From Vitellaria paradoxa (taxonomy: Eukaryota; Streptophyta; Magnoliopsida; Ericales; Sapotaceae): a DNA stretch of 64,000 bases. Every line of letters starts with the position of its first letter. Positions within the stretch are counted from its first letter, which is position 1. Below are positions 12,787 through 24,469 of the stretch, one piece after another. The DNA is taken from contig CM034236.1 in NCBI GenBank assembly GCA_019916065.1, positions 51,736,690-51,800,689 on the forward strand, written 5' to 3'. Made by a program: the position numbers and the translations under genes. The notes under the pieces were generated by a model. That model made no database searches. It was not told where the DNA came from and was given only the letters and a program-made list of their open reading frames with translations.

Positions 12787-13481
12787 TAGATTTAGTTAGA
12801 AGATAAAACGTTAGTTGATATTTTCAAATTTAGTTATTATATCTTAAATGTTCTTCATAAGTATTTTTGTTGATTAATTGTATCTTAATAACGTATTTAG
12901 TTATTGTATATTTTATAAGAATTTAAATTTATTAAGTGGAGTTCGAGAGGAGAAATTCAAATTAATTAAGTTATAAACTATACGTAATTTAATTTAATAT
13001 TACAAAAATGAACATATACCGAGCTAGAGCTAGGGCTAGAGTTAGAACTAAATTCCTTTTACAGCCCTACTCCTGAATAAATATTTATTTTTGTTGGAAT
13101 TTTACCCAGGATGAGATTGAAGAAATGACTCAAAAAAAAGACGGGGGACAGCGTTCTCATGTGAAGCAAAAGCAAAGCTGGCCTACACTTTAAAAATATC
13201 CTTCTTGGGAAGGTAGCCAGTTGTATGGATATGACTATTTTGATCCTTCAAAATGACATAGCTTTCGTTTGGAATAAAAAAAAAATAATATAAATTGAAA
13301 TAAAATATAATTTGAGATTAATTTTGGTATTATTTTTTTTTTAAGTCATAAACTGTGAGAACGATTTTTCAAATTCGTTCTCACGGATTTAAAAAAATTC
13401 ACAAAAATAGCGATAATGGTACTCGTTTGAAAGTTCTCGACACAAAGAATATAATTGTATAAAAAAATTTATATATTCAGC
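12787..13481. other. AT-rich spacer
   Basis: There is no coding signal. The part 13260-13440 (GAACGATTTTTCAAATTCGTTCTCACGG, quoted only in outline) belongs to the same loosely repeated sequence group as 9130-9330 and 44560-44790. Confidence 0.4.
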
Positions 13482-14699
13482 CAGGGTGGCTCAAGCATAA
13501 AGCAATCAAAGCCACCGATTTAGACCCCCAAAATTTGAGGGCCCCCAATTTTTAAAAATCTTTTATACTATAGTTAAATTTTAACATATTTTGAATATAT
13601 TTTTAACATACGTTTTGTATAATAAAAGCCTAATCTGAATTAAAAAAAAAAGTTTACAAGAAACAATGTAAAAAGTTTCAAACTAAATGAAAAAAAAATG
13701 ATTACAAGAAGTCCCAATATAAATGAGAAGAAAATCTCAAGAAAAAAAAGAATGCCTCAATCTAAATGAGGAAAGGGCTCGTAAGAAAAAGAAAAAAAAA
13801 AAAAGAAAGCCTCTACATAAATGAAAAGAATAATATATTCAAAGAAGGAATATCAAAAGTCTTATAAAGAAGGAAGATCAAAAGTTTTATAGATCAAAAA
13901 TTTTATAAAACCATCTCTAACGTGTAGAAATCCAACCCTAATATAGTCTCTCTCCCTCTCTACCTCTCAGCTTCTCTCTCTCAATCTCTCTCAAAGTTTA
14001 AACTTTGAAGCTAAAAACTACATTGGTAAAGTTTTTAATTGCAACATCAATCAAATGGATTTTTGAGGTAATGTTTTAAAAAAATTTATAGATTAATTTT
14101 TGTTTTATTTTTTTTTTAACATAGAGTAGTAGTTTGATTTTTTTTTCTTTTTTAACATACGACTTTCAGATGACTTTTCATCAATCAATGAAAACTCGTC
14201 GTTAATAATAAATCATTAGTTTTGTCAAGGCTCAGATTTGCTCGAGGAAGGTATAGCTCTTCTTTTCTTTTTTTTTTTTTCTTTCTTCTTTTTTTCTTTT
14301 TTTTTTTTCCTTTAAGACTTGTTTGTTTAGTTTTGTTTCTATAACTCTATTTAAGAGATATTTGACGATTAATTTTGGTGTGACTTTATTTGGTGGAAAT
14401 CTAATTTGGGGAATATTGTGAAGAAAATTTTTTTTATTTCTTTATTTTTATTTCAATGTATTATTTGATAGATAACTAATTCAATTATTTTTTTATTCAT
14501 ATTCTAGATCATGTACTAGATAAACTTGAATATAAAGATTTAATTAATAATTTTGCATCTCAAAAAGCAAGAAAAATAAATTTTAAATAATATCTTTACC
14601 ATAACTAAAAATGTAGAAAGTTACAATTTTTTTTTTTAAATGTAAAGACCTCATTTGTGGTTGTCGCTTTAGGCCTCAAAGTACCTTAAACCGGCCCTG
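13482..14699. mobile_element. Non-autonomous hAT element with perfect 8-bp TSD
   Basis: The left end is CAGGGTGGCTCAAG and the right end ...TTAAACCGGCCCTG, whose inverse CAGGGCCGGTTTAAGG is a typical plant hAT terminus. Both sides carry the same 8-base target duplication TATTCAGC (13474-13481 and 14700-14707). The 1,218-bp body has no transposase frame. It contains A-rich runs, a CTCTCTCC-rich stretch (about 13945-14000) resembling a transcript leader, and T-rich runs. The perfect duplication suggests a fairly recent insertion. Confidence 0.85.
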
Positions 14700-15000
14700 T
14701 ATTCAGCTAACCTACTTTCAAATTTTTTATTTTTTTAGTGAAATATTAAAATTTTTTGAAATTAATAATAACGAAAAAATTAGAAGTAGATGAGTTGTTA
14801 GAAATTTATAAAGATTTTTAGAGTTTTTTCTTGATGCCAAATGGGGCCATAGCTGTGTATGTAACAATTACGCACGCGTACACACTCTTTGAATTTTCAA
14901 AAAATAAAAAAATTAACTTTTAATAATTTCCTTTAATTGAATTTCATTATATCCACTTTTATAACAATTAATTTTTTAACCAAATACTATAATAAATAAA

Positions 15001-16710
15001 GTGGTGATAATATCAGATCTAAGAATGTTAATGACAGAACACATTTAATACATTTTTATGTATTGACACTATTATTCTTATTAAGTTAGTAAATAGGTAC
15101 TTCATATTATATTTAATGCACGGTTAATGACAAAGCATATTTGATGTAACTTTTAATTGTTACAATTTTATCTTATTAAATTAGTGAAGAGTTAAAACTC
15201 CCATTTATTCTATTAATTTTTAAATTAATATTTATGTTCTTTTTCCATTGATATGAAATAACTATTAATTAATAAATCATTTTTTAACTAAGCACTAAAT
15301 TAAATAATAAGATTAACAAGTAAATTAATATTCTTAAGTGGAAAAAAAGATACAAAATTTAAATTTTGAATTAATAAATTAGTAAAATTTATTGTTAAAT
15401 TAATTTTTATGACTAAAAGATAAATATAAAAAATTTAAATTCTAAAGTTACTTATCTAAAATAATGTTTTTGCTAATTAGTAAATTTTTTTTCTAAATCA
15501 TTTTTTACGACAAAAAGATAACTATATAAAATTTAGATTTTAAAATTAATTACCCAAATTATTCATGTTTCTCTTAACTAAAAAAAATATTATTAAATCA
15601 ATTTTCATAACTAAAAAAATAAATATATAAATTTCAATTTTCAAACTAATTATCCAAATCAATGTTTCGATTCAATGGAAAATTTTTTTATTAAATCAAT
15701 TTTCATGATTAAAAGATAAATATATAAAATTTAAATTTTAAAACTAATTATTCAAACTATTCATGTTTTCATTAATTAGTAAACCAAATAATAAAATTTA
15801 TTATTAAATCAATCTTTATAACTAAAAGATAAATAAATTAAATTCAATTTTAATAACTAATTATCCAAATTATTGTTTCCGCTGATTAGTTAATCTTTTA
15901 TTAAATCAATTTTCACGACTAAAAGATAAATATATAAAATTTAAATTTTAAAACTAATTATTCAAATTAATCATGTTTAGGTTAATTAGTAAACTAAATA
16001 ATAAATTTATTCCTGAATAAATATCCATAATTAAAAGACAAATTTATTAAATTCAATTTTAATAACTAATTATCCAAATTAATATTTTCACTGATTAGTT
16101 AACTTTTTATTAAATCAATTTTCATGAATAAAATATAAATATATAAAATTTAATTTTAAATTAACTAGCAAAACTACGAATGTTTGCTTAGTTAGTAAAT
16201 CAATTAGTAAAATGTATTATATCAAATTTTCAGCACTAAAAAATAAATATAAATAATTCAAATTTTAAAATTAATTATTCAAACTCTATTAATTACTAAA
16301 TTAATAAGTAAAATTTATTATTAAAACAAATTTTATGACTAGTAATAAATTTATAAAATTTAAATTTTAGAAGTAATTATTCAAATTAACCACGCCTTTA
16401 AAAGTATTTTGATTACTATTATTATATTAATGATTTTTTTAAAATAAAAATAAAAAGTAAAATAAATAAAAAAAATTTTGTGAAAAAAAAGTGGAGAGAT
16501 GAAAATAAATATTAATATAAAATTTTGTTTGTTTAATCGATAATAAATATGACATTAAATTTTGCTTAATTAAATAAGGGTAAGATTATAAACATACAAA
16601 ACGTGCATTAAATATACTCTGATTAAGTTAGGGGTAATATTGTTAACACATAAAAAAAATTTATTAAATGTGTTCTGACATTAACATTGTTAGCATGATA
16701 TTATCACCAC
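15001..16710. mobile_element. Foldback/MULE-like element with internal tandem array
   Basis: The left end GTGGTGATAATATC is mirrored by ...GATATTATCACCAC at the right end. Inverted similarity extends over about 170 bases (for example AATGTTAATGACAGAACACA on the left against the inverse of TGTTCTGACATTAACATTGT on the right). The flanks ataaataaa (14992-15000) and ctaaataaa (16711-16719) agree at 7 of 9 positions, as in a worn 9-bp Mutator-type target duplication. There is no transposase; the whole middle is the AT-rich tandem array listed separately. Confidence 0.75.
15400..16420. repeat. AT-rich tandem array with dimeric higher-order pattern
   Basis: About ten units of roughly 95-115 bases start with (G)ACTAAAAGATAAATATATAA or variants, near 15410, 15510, 15610, 15705, 15820, 15915, 16030, 16125, 16235 and 16335. 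Two types alternate: one with TAACTAATTATCCAAAT and a CGCTGATTAGTTA-like piece, the other with AAAACTAATTATTCAAA and TTAATTAGTAAAC. The repeat unit is therefore a dimer of about 200-215 bases. The array fills the interior of the foldback element. Confidence 0.8.
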
Positions 16711-16719
16711 CTAAATAAA

Positions 16720-17950
16720 TAAAATCATTCATAAATCTTCAATTAAACCTGGCAACTGTGTTGTTTGGAGCTATGATTTCTTTTCAATGACAAGGAGCCA
16801 AGGGAGTTTAATTCAAGAAGTTCTTACAACCCAATCTGCTACTGTGAAGGGTTCAAAACTTGCTCTTTGAACGGGATTAATAAAAGCACTCAAGGCAAAC
16901 TTTGTTCAACTTTCTATAAACAATTAATTAATTAATTAATGCCAACTAGCGCTTATTTGTGCAATGTATGGAATTATATAATAATTTTTTATTGATAAAA
17001 ATAAAATTTTAAATATATTATAATTATTTTAATAAAATTTTGTAATTTTAAACAATAGTTATTGGATTATTTTTTTATATTTATATTTTTTTATTTATAT
17101 CAATTTTAATAAATATGTAGAGTTATTAAAATCATGTTTTTATATGAATATTAAAAATTTTTATTTTATCAAATTTCAATCTGACTCAATTCTAAAAATT
17201 CAATTTGACTTTAGAATATATATTAAATCTCAAATCTATTTAATCGAACTGATTTTTTTTTATTTTAAAACATTTGTCAAATTTTTAATATGCACTTTTA
17301 TTTTTTTAATTATTCTCTTGAATTAAAAATATTATTAAAATAAATTTTCAACCTAATTTTCAACCTGTCAAATTTAAATTTTTATAAAAACTATTACTCC
17401 TAAACCTAATTATTAATATTTAGGTACTTTTATTAATATTAACATTTAGGATTTTTTTGTACTTTTAATCTAAAATATATTAAATTTAAGTAATATTCAG
17501 TAATTTTAAATCATTTTCTTAAACTAATATTTAGATACAAAATTTATAACTATAACAAAATAATAAGCAAATGAGTCCAATTATAATGGATCAATAAGCA
17601 AATAGGTCCATTTCATGAATTTATGAGTTTTATCATAATTTTAGTAACTTTATACACAAAAAAAAAATAAAATTTTATTTATCTGTCGATATGAGATAAA
17701 AAGAAATTTATTTTTATTAATGAATAAGAAAAGAGTATTTAGAAAAATAAAAAAATTAAAACATTCTACTACGTAAGATTAAGGTGAAGGAGGAGAGAGA
17801 GAAAAACTACACTTTTTAGTATTGTAGTATAGATTTCTGTGATCAGAGCCCTTCAAATATGACGCAACAATTGCCTCAGCGAAAAAATGGAAAGAAAAAG
17901 AAAGAGGAAAAGAGGAACCGGGTTGCGCTAGTGGTGGACCAGCTCCCCAG
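16720..17950. other. AT-rich spacer
   Basis: A slightly GC-richer patch at 16745-16900 contains a 27-codon frame that I do not recognise. The remainder is extremely AT-rich. The part 17760-17950 is purine-rich and ends in a patch with no family match by eye. Confidence 0.4.
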
Positions 17951-17959
17951 CTCATTGGG

Positions 17960-18112
17960 GTTGCCAGAGTATTTAGTTAGTTAAAATTAATTAAAATTAA
18001 TTAATTTTTATTATATTTTTATATTTTTTAATTAAAATTTACTACATATTATTTTATTAAAATTTTATATTTTTTTATTAAATTTTTACCAATCAAACAC
18101 CTTATACCGTAA
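17960..18112 (+). repeat. MITE-like repeat, family B, copy 1
   Basis: The order is TATTTAGTTAGTTAAAATTA, a TTTTATTATATTTTTATA run, then TTACCAATCAAACACCTTA. The same order occurs at 21985-22140 and, inverted, at 54185-54345 (AAGGTGTTTGCTTAGTCAAA on the minus strand). Short length and dispersal suggest a MITE; the ends are roughly mutually inverse (TTTGGTTAGTCAAA against TGACTAAGCAAAC). Confidence 0.5.
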
Positions 18113-18288
18113 CGGAGCTAGTCAGGTGGGCTTTGGTAGAGTCCCATTTTTAGCTGCCAACGAACAGTGGTTCTGTACAAAAGTGGTCCTCAGCTTCTGA
18201 TCACAATATGAAGATTCGTTTGTACTTTCACACCGTACTGAAGAAGAACTGAGGTTAACGTCCAAGGGCCACCGCTTGGAGAATTAGA

Positions 18289-18321
<33 letters not shown>

Positions 18322-19390
18322 CATACATAGAACAAGAGAACTATTAAAATATAGAGCAGAAGAAGAAGCTCACAAACTTTTCAGGACGCTTCAAATTTGA
18401 ATTCAACTAGACAAAGACACAGATCTTCCCAAGACAGATCGAAACTCTTGTTTGCGGTTTGATTCATTGTAATTAAACAGGTCCTAGTTTGCTTGATAAA
18501 TTGACCGTTTTTCTGGTCGGTGCCTCCAATTTGGTGTTTCCTTTATATATATATATATTTTTCTTTGGTATTAATATCCTCCAAATCTTTGAAAATTCTC
18601 TTCATTTGTGCGGCGATCTAATAATGGACAAAATATGTACAGATCCGTCGTTGCTTAATTTTTGGCGTTCGAATGTGTGCCACCATCCCTTCTCCCTTCA
18701 TTGGCTCCTCTTTTGTATAAATGGTTTGAGAGACTTTTCCTTTGAGAGCTCGAGAGGATAAAAAAATAACAAAAGCTAGCCTTTAATGTGATACTGTGTT
18801 AGAATTTTCTTGTAAAAAAAAAAAAAACTATAGCGATCAGAAGTGGATACGCAGTACGATCCCATGCTCAAACCTTGTCTTGGCTATATACTACATCAAT
18901 TAAAATTATAGAATAGCCAAGTGATGAAAATGACATGAATTCGAAATCTAAATCCGAGAGAAGGGATGGTAGATTCACAAGCTGGGACAGATGTCCAAAC
19001 GAAAGCAACAAAAGCGAAAGAGCAGCCGCCTCCATCATCACGTACAGGTGCCGGTGCCAGCTAATGGGCATTTTTCTTCTTGCTTTCACATTCACAATAA
19101 GAAGAAGAGCCTTTTTGAATTGGGATAGCCAAATGATATTCACAAATCATTTATTTATTTATTTACTTTTTCTAAATAAATAATAAAACGTCGTAATTAC
19201 GTAATTTTTTATATAATAAAATAAAATAAAATACAGAAAAATCCAAGACCCCTGTGGGGCCAAGCAATAGCAAAGGCAAAGCAACCCATCATCATCATGA
19301 TGATGCTTGATAAAGCAAAATGAATAAGACCCCATCCTCCATTATTCCGTACCTTGGCCCGGACAGAAGGCATACGCTTTACACGCAACC
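18113..19390. other. Low-copy spacer upstream of the membrane-protein gene
   Basis: Composition is closer to transcribed DNA than to the AT-rich flanks, with frames up to 91 codons on either strand, none recognisable. A TA run lies at 18301-18320. It could hold a non-coding transcript or a distant promoter of the gene starting at 19566. Confidence 0.4.
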
Positions 19391-19394
19391 ACCA

Positions 19395-19434
19395 CACCGC
19401 ACCGCACCGCACCGCAAGAATTTTGTTTATAAAT
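19395..19434 (+). promoter_or_regulatory. Likely core promoter: CACCG repeat and TATA box
   Basis: TATAAAT occurs at 19428-19434, about 130 bases before the ATG at 19566, a normal plant spacing. Just upstream is a short pentamer repeat of CACCG (about 19395-19415). The call is based on position and motif only. Confidence 0.5.
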
Positions 19435-19565
19435 TCTCACCCTCGCTTTCCTTTCTTTGTGCCTCCCCAAGCAAAAACTTAATAATAGTTCCTTTCTGCC
19501 CATTATTTTTCTGTCTTTCCCTCCCCACATGAGGGAAGGAGGGAGATTTAGTTACAGTGCAAGCT

Positions 19566-20082
19566 ATGGAGAGCCCATACTACGCGCCTCCCCGGGCGGA
19601 CGCGTCTCGGCCGTCCCTGGGGTTTCCTCTCGGGACAGCCCTCCTCCTGATCATCATTTTCAGCTTGAGCGGAGTCTTCTCCTGTTGCTACCACTGGGAA
19701 AAGCTCCGATCCCTCCGTCGATCTTTCTCCGGCGACGCCGCCGATCTCGAGGCAGATCATGATGGATCACTCTCGAAGCCTGATCCCACTAACGCGGTAT
19801 CATTCTTCTTCCTCTTATCTTCCCTTCCCAAATTCGTATCTCCATATATATATATATATATATTAATCGAGGTATATTAGATATGACGGTGCGTTTTTTT
19901 TTTTTGTGAAACAGAGTCTGAAGCATTATCAGAACCGAAGCTTGCCGGTGTTAATGCCCGGCGATCAGGTGCCGAAGTTCATAGCATTGCCGTGTCCGCG
20001 CGAGCCTCCGGTAGCAGGCAAAATCGTCGTGCACGTGCAGAAGCCGCCCAAGCCGCCGCAAATCGCGGTGCCTTTGTATTAG
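19566..20082 (+). CDS. At5g65660-like single-pass membrane protein, proline-rich C-terminus
   Basis: Two exons, 19566-19796 and 19915-20082, with a 118-base GT-AG intron containing a TA run, give 132 residues ending in TAG. The chosen ATG (MESPYYAPPR) is the first ATG of the frame. Residues about 20-41 (FPLGTALLLIIIFSLSGVFS) form one membrane span, followed by CCYHW and basic residues (KLRSLRRS), so the C-terminal part probably faces the cytosol. The tail has KPPKPPQ and ends VPLY. The sequence closely resembles the plant family of Arabidopsis At5g65660, labelled 'hydroxyproline-rich glycoprotein family', whose biochemical role is unknown. Length is near the usual ~135. A TATA box lies at 19428. 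Family placement is from memory; intron ends are clear and in phase. Confidence 0.88.
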
Positions 20083-21480
20083 CCGGATTGACAATTCTTC
20101 TGTATGTAAATTAGTATTGTTGTTGCAGCAGCCGCAGCTGCTGCTGCTGCTGCTTAGTAAATCAGCGTCGTCTTTGCTACCTGTATAAAGATTGAATTGG
20201 TTACAATTAATACACGCTTTAAAACTGTCATGCTTCATTTTGGTACTTGAGTTCTGTTTAGGGTTAAAAAAAAAATTAAAAAATAATGGAAAATATTAAA
20301 AAAGTATTTATTATTTATTTAATTTTATAAATTATAAATTCACAATTTATCTCATTTTATCTCATTTTTTGTCACTTTGTACATCTCTGCTAGATTAACG
20401 AACTTTGAAAATTAATGTAGAGCACTGGATGTTTTTAAAGTGAAATTCATCAACTGCTTGGGTTATCCATTTTGAAATATATATATATATATATATATAT
20501 GGTTTCTTTATCACTCTCTACTATTTTTTTTGACACTTAAAATTACTCCTTATAAACATATAATTAAATAATTAAAAACTAATATATTAATAACTAAAAA
20601 TAAATAAATTTATAATAAATTTGTCAATCATCCAACAAATCGTGTACTGGCGAAAAAATATTTATATTTTTTTTATAATTTCTATTTTATTTAAGTGACA
20701 ACGAAACCTTTCTTAAACAAGATCACATTAGATTCATCTATAAAGAGCAAATATCGAATTTAGGGATAATTACGTTAATTTTGAATGTATGGGATGTTTG
20801 AATATTAATGTTAAAATGACATGTAACAAAATTTGATTGAAGAAAATTGATAATTTTTTTGTAAAATTTAGTAAACTAAACATCCACAAAATATGCAGTT
20901 GATTTGTATTTTTTTTTTCTAATTCATTTTAAATACATTATTTTGCAAATTAATAATACATAATTAATAATATATACGAAACATCGTGACGACAATAAAA
21001 ATGAGTAATTAGCATTCAAAATAAAAAAAAAAAGTTAGGTAGTTTTTTGAAAATAAAGATTTAAAATGTCGTATTTATTAAAAAATATTTCTATCGAATT
21101 TTTGTAACAACTTAAAAATTAAAAATGTAACCTTAATTCTGAATGTTTTAGAACGACAGGAGATACCTTCGACTACTTGAAGGTCCGAACCGATTCCATG
21201 GAAATTTGTTGAAATTTCTTCAGTCTTTCGTTTAAAAAGGCCCTCCGCCTGATCATGCTTGCTGGCCATATTCCTGAATCAACTTGCGTCATATCTATCC
21301 AGTTTCTATTATTAGGAATAATAAATTAGTACAAGTTTATACACATTCGCCTTATAATATAAATAAATTGAATTTATATATATATCTTAACACATGTTAC
21401 ATTTGGTTCAATAAATTTATATTCAAAAAAAAAATCTTATCTTCCATAGATATATTAAGACCCCGTTTGGCATACAAAAA
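20083..21480. other. 3' flank and AT-rich spacer
   Basis: This holds the 3' end of the membrane-protein gene with a CAG/CTG-rich patch at 20124-20156, then a family A MITE at 20262-20390 (inverted), a TA run at 20477-20500 and AT-rich DNA. The 63-codon minus frame at 21078-21269 is not recognised. Confidence 0.45.
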
Positions 21481-21890
21481 AAAAAACTGAAAATCTCTAT
21501 AAATCTCTGTTAACTTTATATTACATCAACTTTTTTCTTTTACTGTACGCATTAAGAACTCTCAATTTATCTCACTTTTTTTTACTCCAAATACACCCTA
21601 AAGCAGGAGGTTGTTCCTTTCTAAGTACATTCGCATTTTCCTATTATCAAACATTCTATCTCTCTCTCTCTCTTATACCTTCCTCTCATATACAATATTA
21701 TGCTTTTATATATCATTTAATTTATATTGTGTGTGCTTAGAGTGATAAAAAGTAAGAAAAAATGAGATAAAGTGAGAAAAGTTATGAATTCGTAATACAT
21801 GCAGTGAAATAAAAAAGTTGATATGATAGAAGTTTATAGAAATTTTTAGAGTATGTTTTTGTTTTATTGAGATGCCAAACGGTGTCATTA
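21480..21890. repeat. Two family A MITE-like repeats, facing each other
   Basis: One copy at 21480-21600 is inverted and one at 21740-21890 is direct, both with ends near CCCCGTTTGGCAT and GATGCCAAACGGTG. The opposite arrangement of the pair could give a large hairpin. A CT run lies between them (21658-21674). Confidence 0.5.
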
Positions 21891-21984
21891 TTGTTGTAGT
21901 TTTATTTAAATTATCAATATCTAAATAAAAAATTATTTTTTCTTAGTCTATCCTATTAGCATGAGTATGCTATTTTTATTATAT

Positions 21985-22140
21985 ATGTAGTGTTTGGTTA
22001 GTCAAAATCAATCAAAACTTATTAATTTTTACTAATTTTTTTATACTTTTTTTCAATTAAATGTTATCACATATCACTTGTATGTCACATCTTTATATTT
22101 TTACTGTATTTTTTTTGTCAAACTTTTGTCAAGCCAATCA
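21985..22140 (+). repeat. MITE-like repeat, family B, copy 2
   Basis: It begins GTGTTTGGTTAGTCAAAATC and ends ...TTGTCAAGCCAATCATAC, with a core of TTATCACATATCACTTGTAT. It matches the copies at 17960-18112 and 54185-54345. Confidence 0.5.
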
Positions 22141-22669
22141 TACCTATGATAACATACATATAACATGCTAACGTAAACTAACATGGCTTTTTTGTTTTTT
22201 TTTGTTTTTTGTTTTTTCGTAAGTGAATGATTACATTTGTTATTTTCTTCACCACTTCATCTAATTTTTATTTTGAAATTTTAATAATTTAAAGCATTGT
22301 CATAGTCTTTTTTTTTTTTCTTTTTACTGTTATTCTTTCTGTCCTTATCACGCCTTTCACATCTCTCTTCGAAAAAATCTCTCTCAAAATAAATATGAAA
22401 TTTTTTTTTCATAGTTATTAATGTATATTTCGTACTAATAAAAACTCACAAAAAAAAAAATCAAAATGACGTAAATTACGTTCTGATTACTTATTTAATT
22501 AAGTAGACAAATTTACTTTTATGTCTCATATTTATTCTATTTTCTCTTTTTAACTAATAAGATCAAAGTTAATGTTCCACTTAAATGAATTCATCAATCT
22601 AATTCTTCAATTAAAACATGTGTCCTAAAAAAGATCAAATCAAATTTAAGCCTTTGGGAAGGAAAAAAG

Positions 22670-22915
22670 TAGTTAACTATCAAAAAGTTAATCTTTTTTT
22701 TGTATTTGAAAAGGGAAAAAAAGGCTATGTTTTTAGTAACTAATTTTTTAACTTTTTGTTTATTTAACATTTTTGCCTTTATAGTTTAAGAGAAATTTAA
22801 AATTTTAAAGGATAAATTTGGCTATTTTAACAAAAAAAAAAAAAACTAAAAAATTGAGTGGTTACAAACTAAAAAACTAACTTACTTTCTAAACGGGGTC
22901 TAAGAGTGAAATGAT
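22670..22915 (-). repeat. MITE-like repeat, family D, copy 1
   Basis: On the minus strand it runs from CCCCGTTTAGAAAG through AAATTTATCCT and ACAAAAAGTTAAAAAATTA. The same order appears on + at 48925-49165 starting GTTTCGTTTGGCAAG, so this is a dispersed pair. Confidence 0.45.
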
Positions 22916-22984
22916 TTTAAGCGGAGTGTTTAGAAAAGCTTTTTCAAATATAATTTTATTAATTTAAATAACATGATGAATTAC

Positions 22985-23875
22985 TATGGGCCCGTTTGAC
23001 AATACTGTCATTTTTTTATTGTTATTTTTCTGTTGCCATTTTCTATTTTTTATTTTTTATTGCCGTTTATTTTTTTGGAAATGAAAATTGAAACTACGTT
23101 TAAAAATGTAAGTTTGTTTATAATTATTAAAATTTTATTTTAGAAAATATATAATTTTATTAGTTTTAAAAAATTAATAGAACTTAATAAAATATATTTT
23201 ATATTAATTTAATTTAATTAATATAATTAATTTAATTAATACAGTAAATTATTTATTAAAATTATTTAATTCAATAAATATAAAATATATTATTTATTAA
23301 AAATAATTTAATAAAATATATTTCATATTAAATAAATAATTAATTTAGATTAATTATTAAATTAAATTATTTATTTTTAAATTAATTAAATTATTTATTA
23401 AAATAATTTAATAAAATATATTTTATATAAATTAATTAATTAAATAATAAATAATTTAATTTAATTATGATATTTATTTAAGATAATTTAGCAATAATTA
23501 ATTATTAAATTAAATTAATTAATTTAGTTTTATTATTTATTAAAAATAATTTATATTAATTTATAGAATTAATTTAATTTATTGAATTTAATTATATTAT
23601 TTATTAAAATAACTTATTTTAATAAAATATTTAAATAAAATAATTCATTTTTATGTAATGTAACAAAAATAGATAAAGTTATAAAATTAACAAAATATTG
23701 GTAACAGAAAAGAAAATTAGAGTGAAAATATATTTTTTCTATTTATGTTTTCATTTTTTTTAGAAAGAAAAAAACGTAAATAAATTTATCAAATATATTT
23801 CTACTGCGAGTTTACAAAATTTTAAAAATATAAATAGAAAAATAGAATACGGAAACGTTACCAAACGGGGATTAT
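22985..23875. mobile_element. AT-rich MITE-like element with CCCGTTTG ends
   Basis: The left end GGGCCCGTTTGACAATACTG is mirrored by ...GTTACCAAACGGGG at the right end, with T-rich (left) and A-rich (right) arms. The interior is almost pure A/T, made of AATTAATTTAAT-type repeats and AAAATATATTTTATA. A relative with the same interior lies at about 43215-44140. There is no coding potential. A PIF/Harbinger-type origin is possible, but no target duplication was confirmed. Confidence 0.55.
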
Positions 23876-24220
23876 AAATTTGACGTCATAACAAAAAAAA
23901 GTAATTGTTGGAAATCCTTTATAACAGTAGCTATTCAATTATTTTGATAACAATTATTAAACTATTTATAAAAATTCACGTTCTCACTTATATTTTTATA
24001 CAATTAAAGTTTCGTTCAGAATTCTGAAAAATTCTAAAAATTATTAAAAAAATATAAAAAAATTTAAAAGTTATACATTTTTTATTTTATTATACGAATT
24101 AAGAATTTATAAATTTTATCAAATTTTATTATTTTTTATCACTCTAAATCCTCCCTAAATCATTAAGTAATTAATGCAATACCCAAACGGAACCTTATCT
24201 CACTTTCCCTACTTTCCTAA
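23876..24220. other. AT-rich spacer with a family A repeat
   Basis: An inverted family A MITE-like copy occupies about 24000-24200. Nothing else was seen. Confidence 0.4.
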
Positions 24221-24354
24221 TCCACAGCAGTGTTTTTGTTCAACCAAACACTCTGGGGAACTAGTTCTGTTCTAGTTCCGTGATGGGTCTCAGATTATGC
24301 CAGTAGCTTTCACTTTTGTCTTGTAATTTTCTTTTTGATTTGACCGCCATTCAG

Positions 24355-24468
24355 GGAGCAAGAGTGGGGTTGCCTTCTTCTGATCCATCTAGCACGAAGA
24401 CCACCAAGACTGCCCGTCGATTTCACACTTTGTTTGTGAGGAATTGGCGTCTCTTTTTGTTTGGCTAA
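24355..24468 (+). other. Exon-like patch, product unknown
   Basis: After a possible acceptor (CATTCAG|GGA at 24354) a frame reads GARVGLPSSDPSSTKTTKTA and continues RRFHTLFVRNWRLFLFG before a stop. Base composition stands out from the AT-rich flanks. No partner exon or start was found, so this is an orphan exon candidate or gene remnant. Confidence 0.15.
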
Positions 24469-24469
24469 A

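Noticed and set aside
19342..19760. Minus-strand frames of 62-70 codons across the membrane-protein gene
   Set aside because: They are antisense to a spliced, family-matching gene, with no recognisable product.
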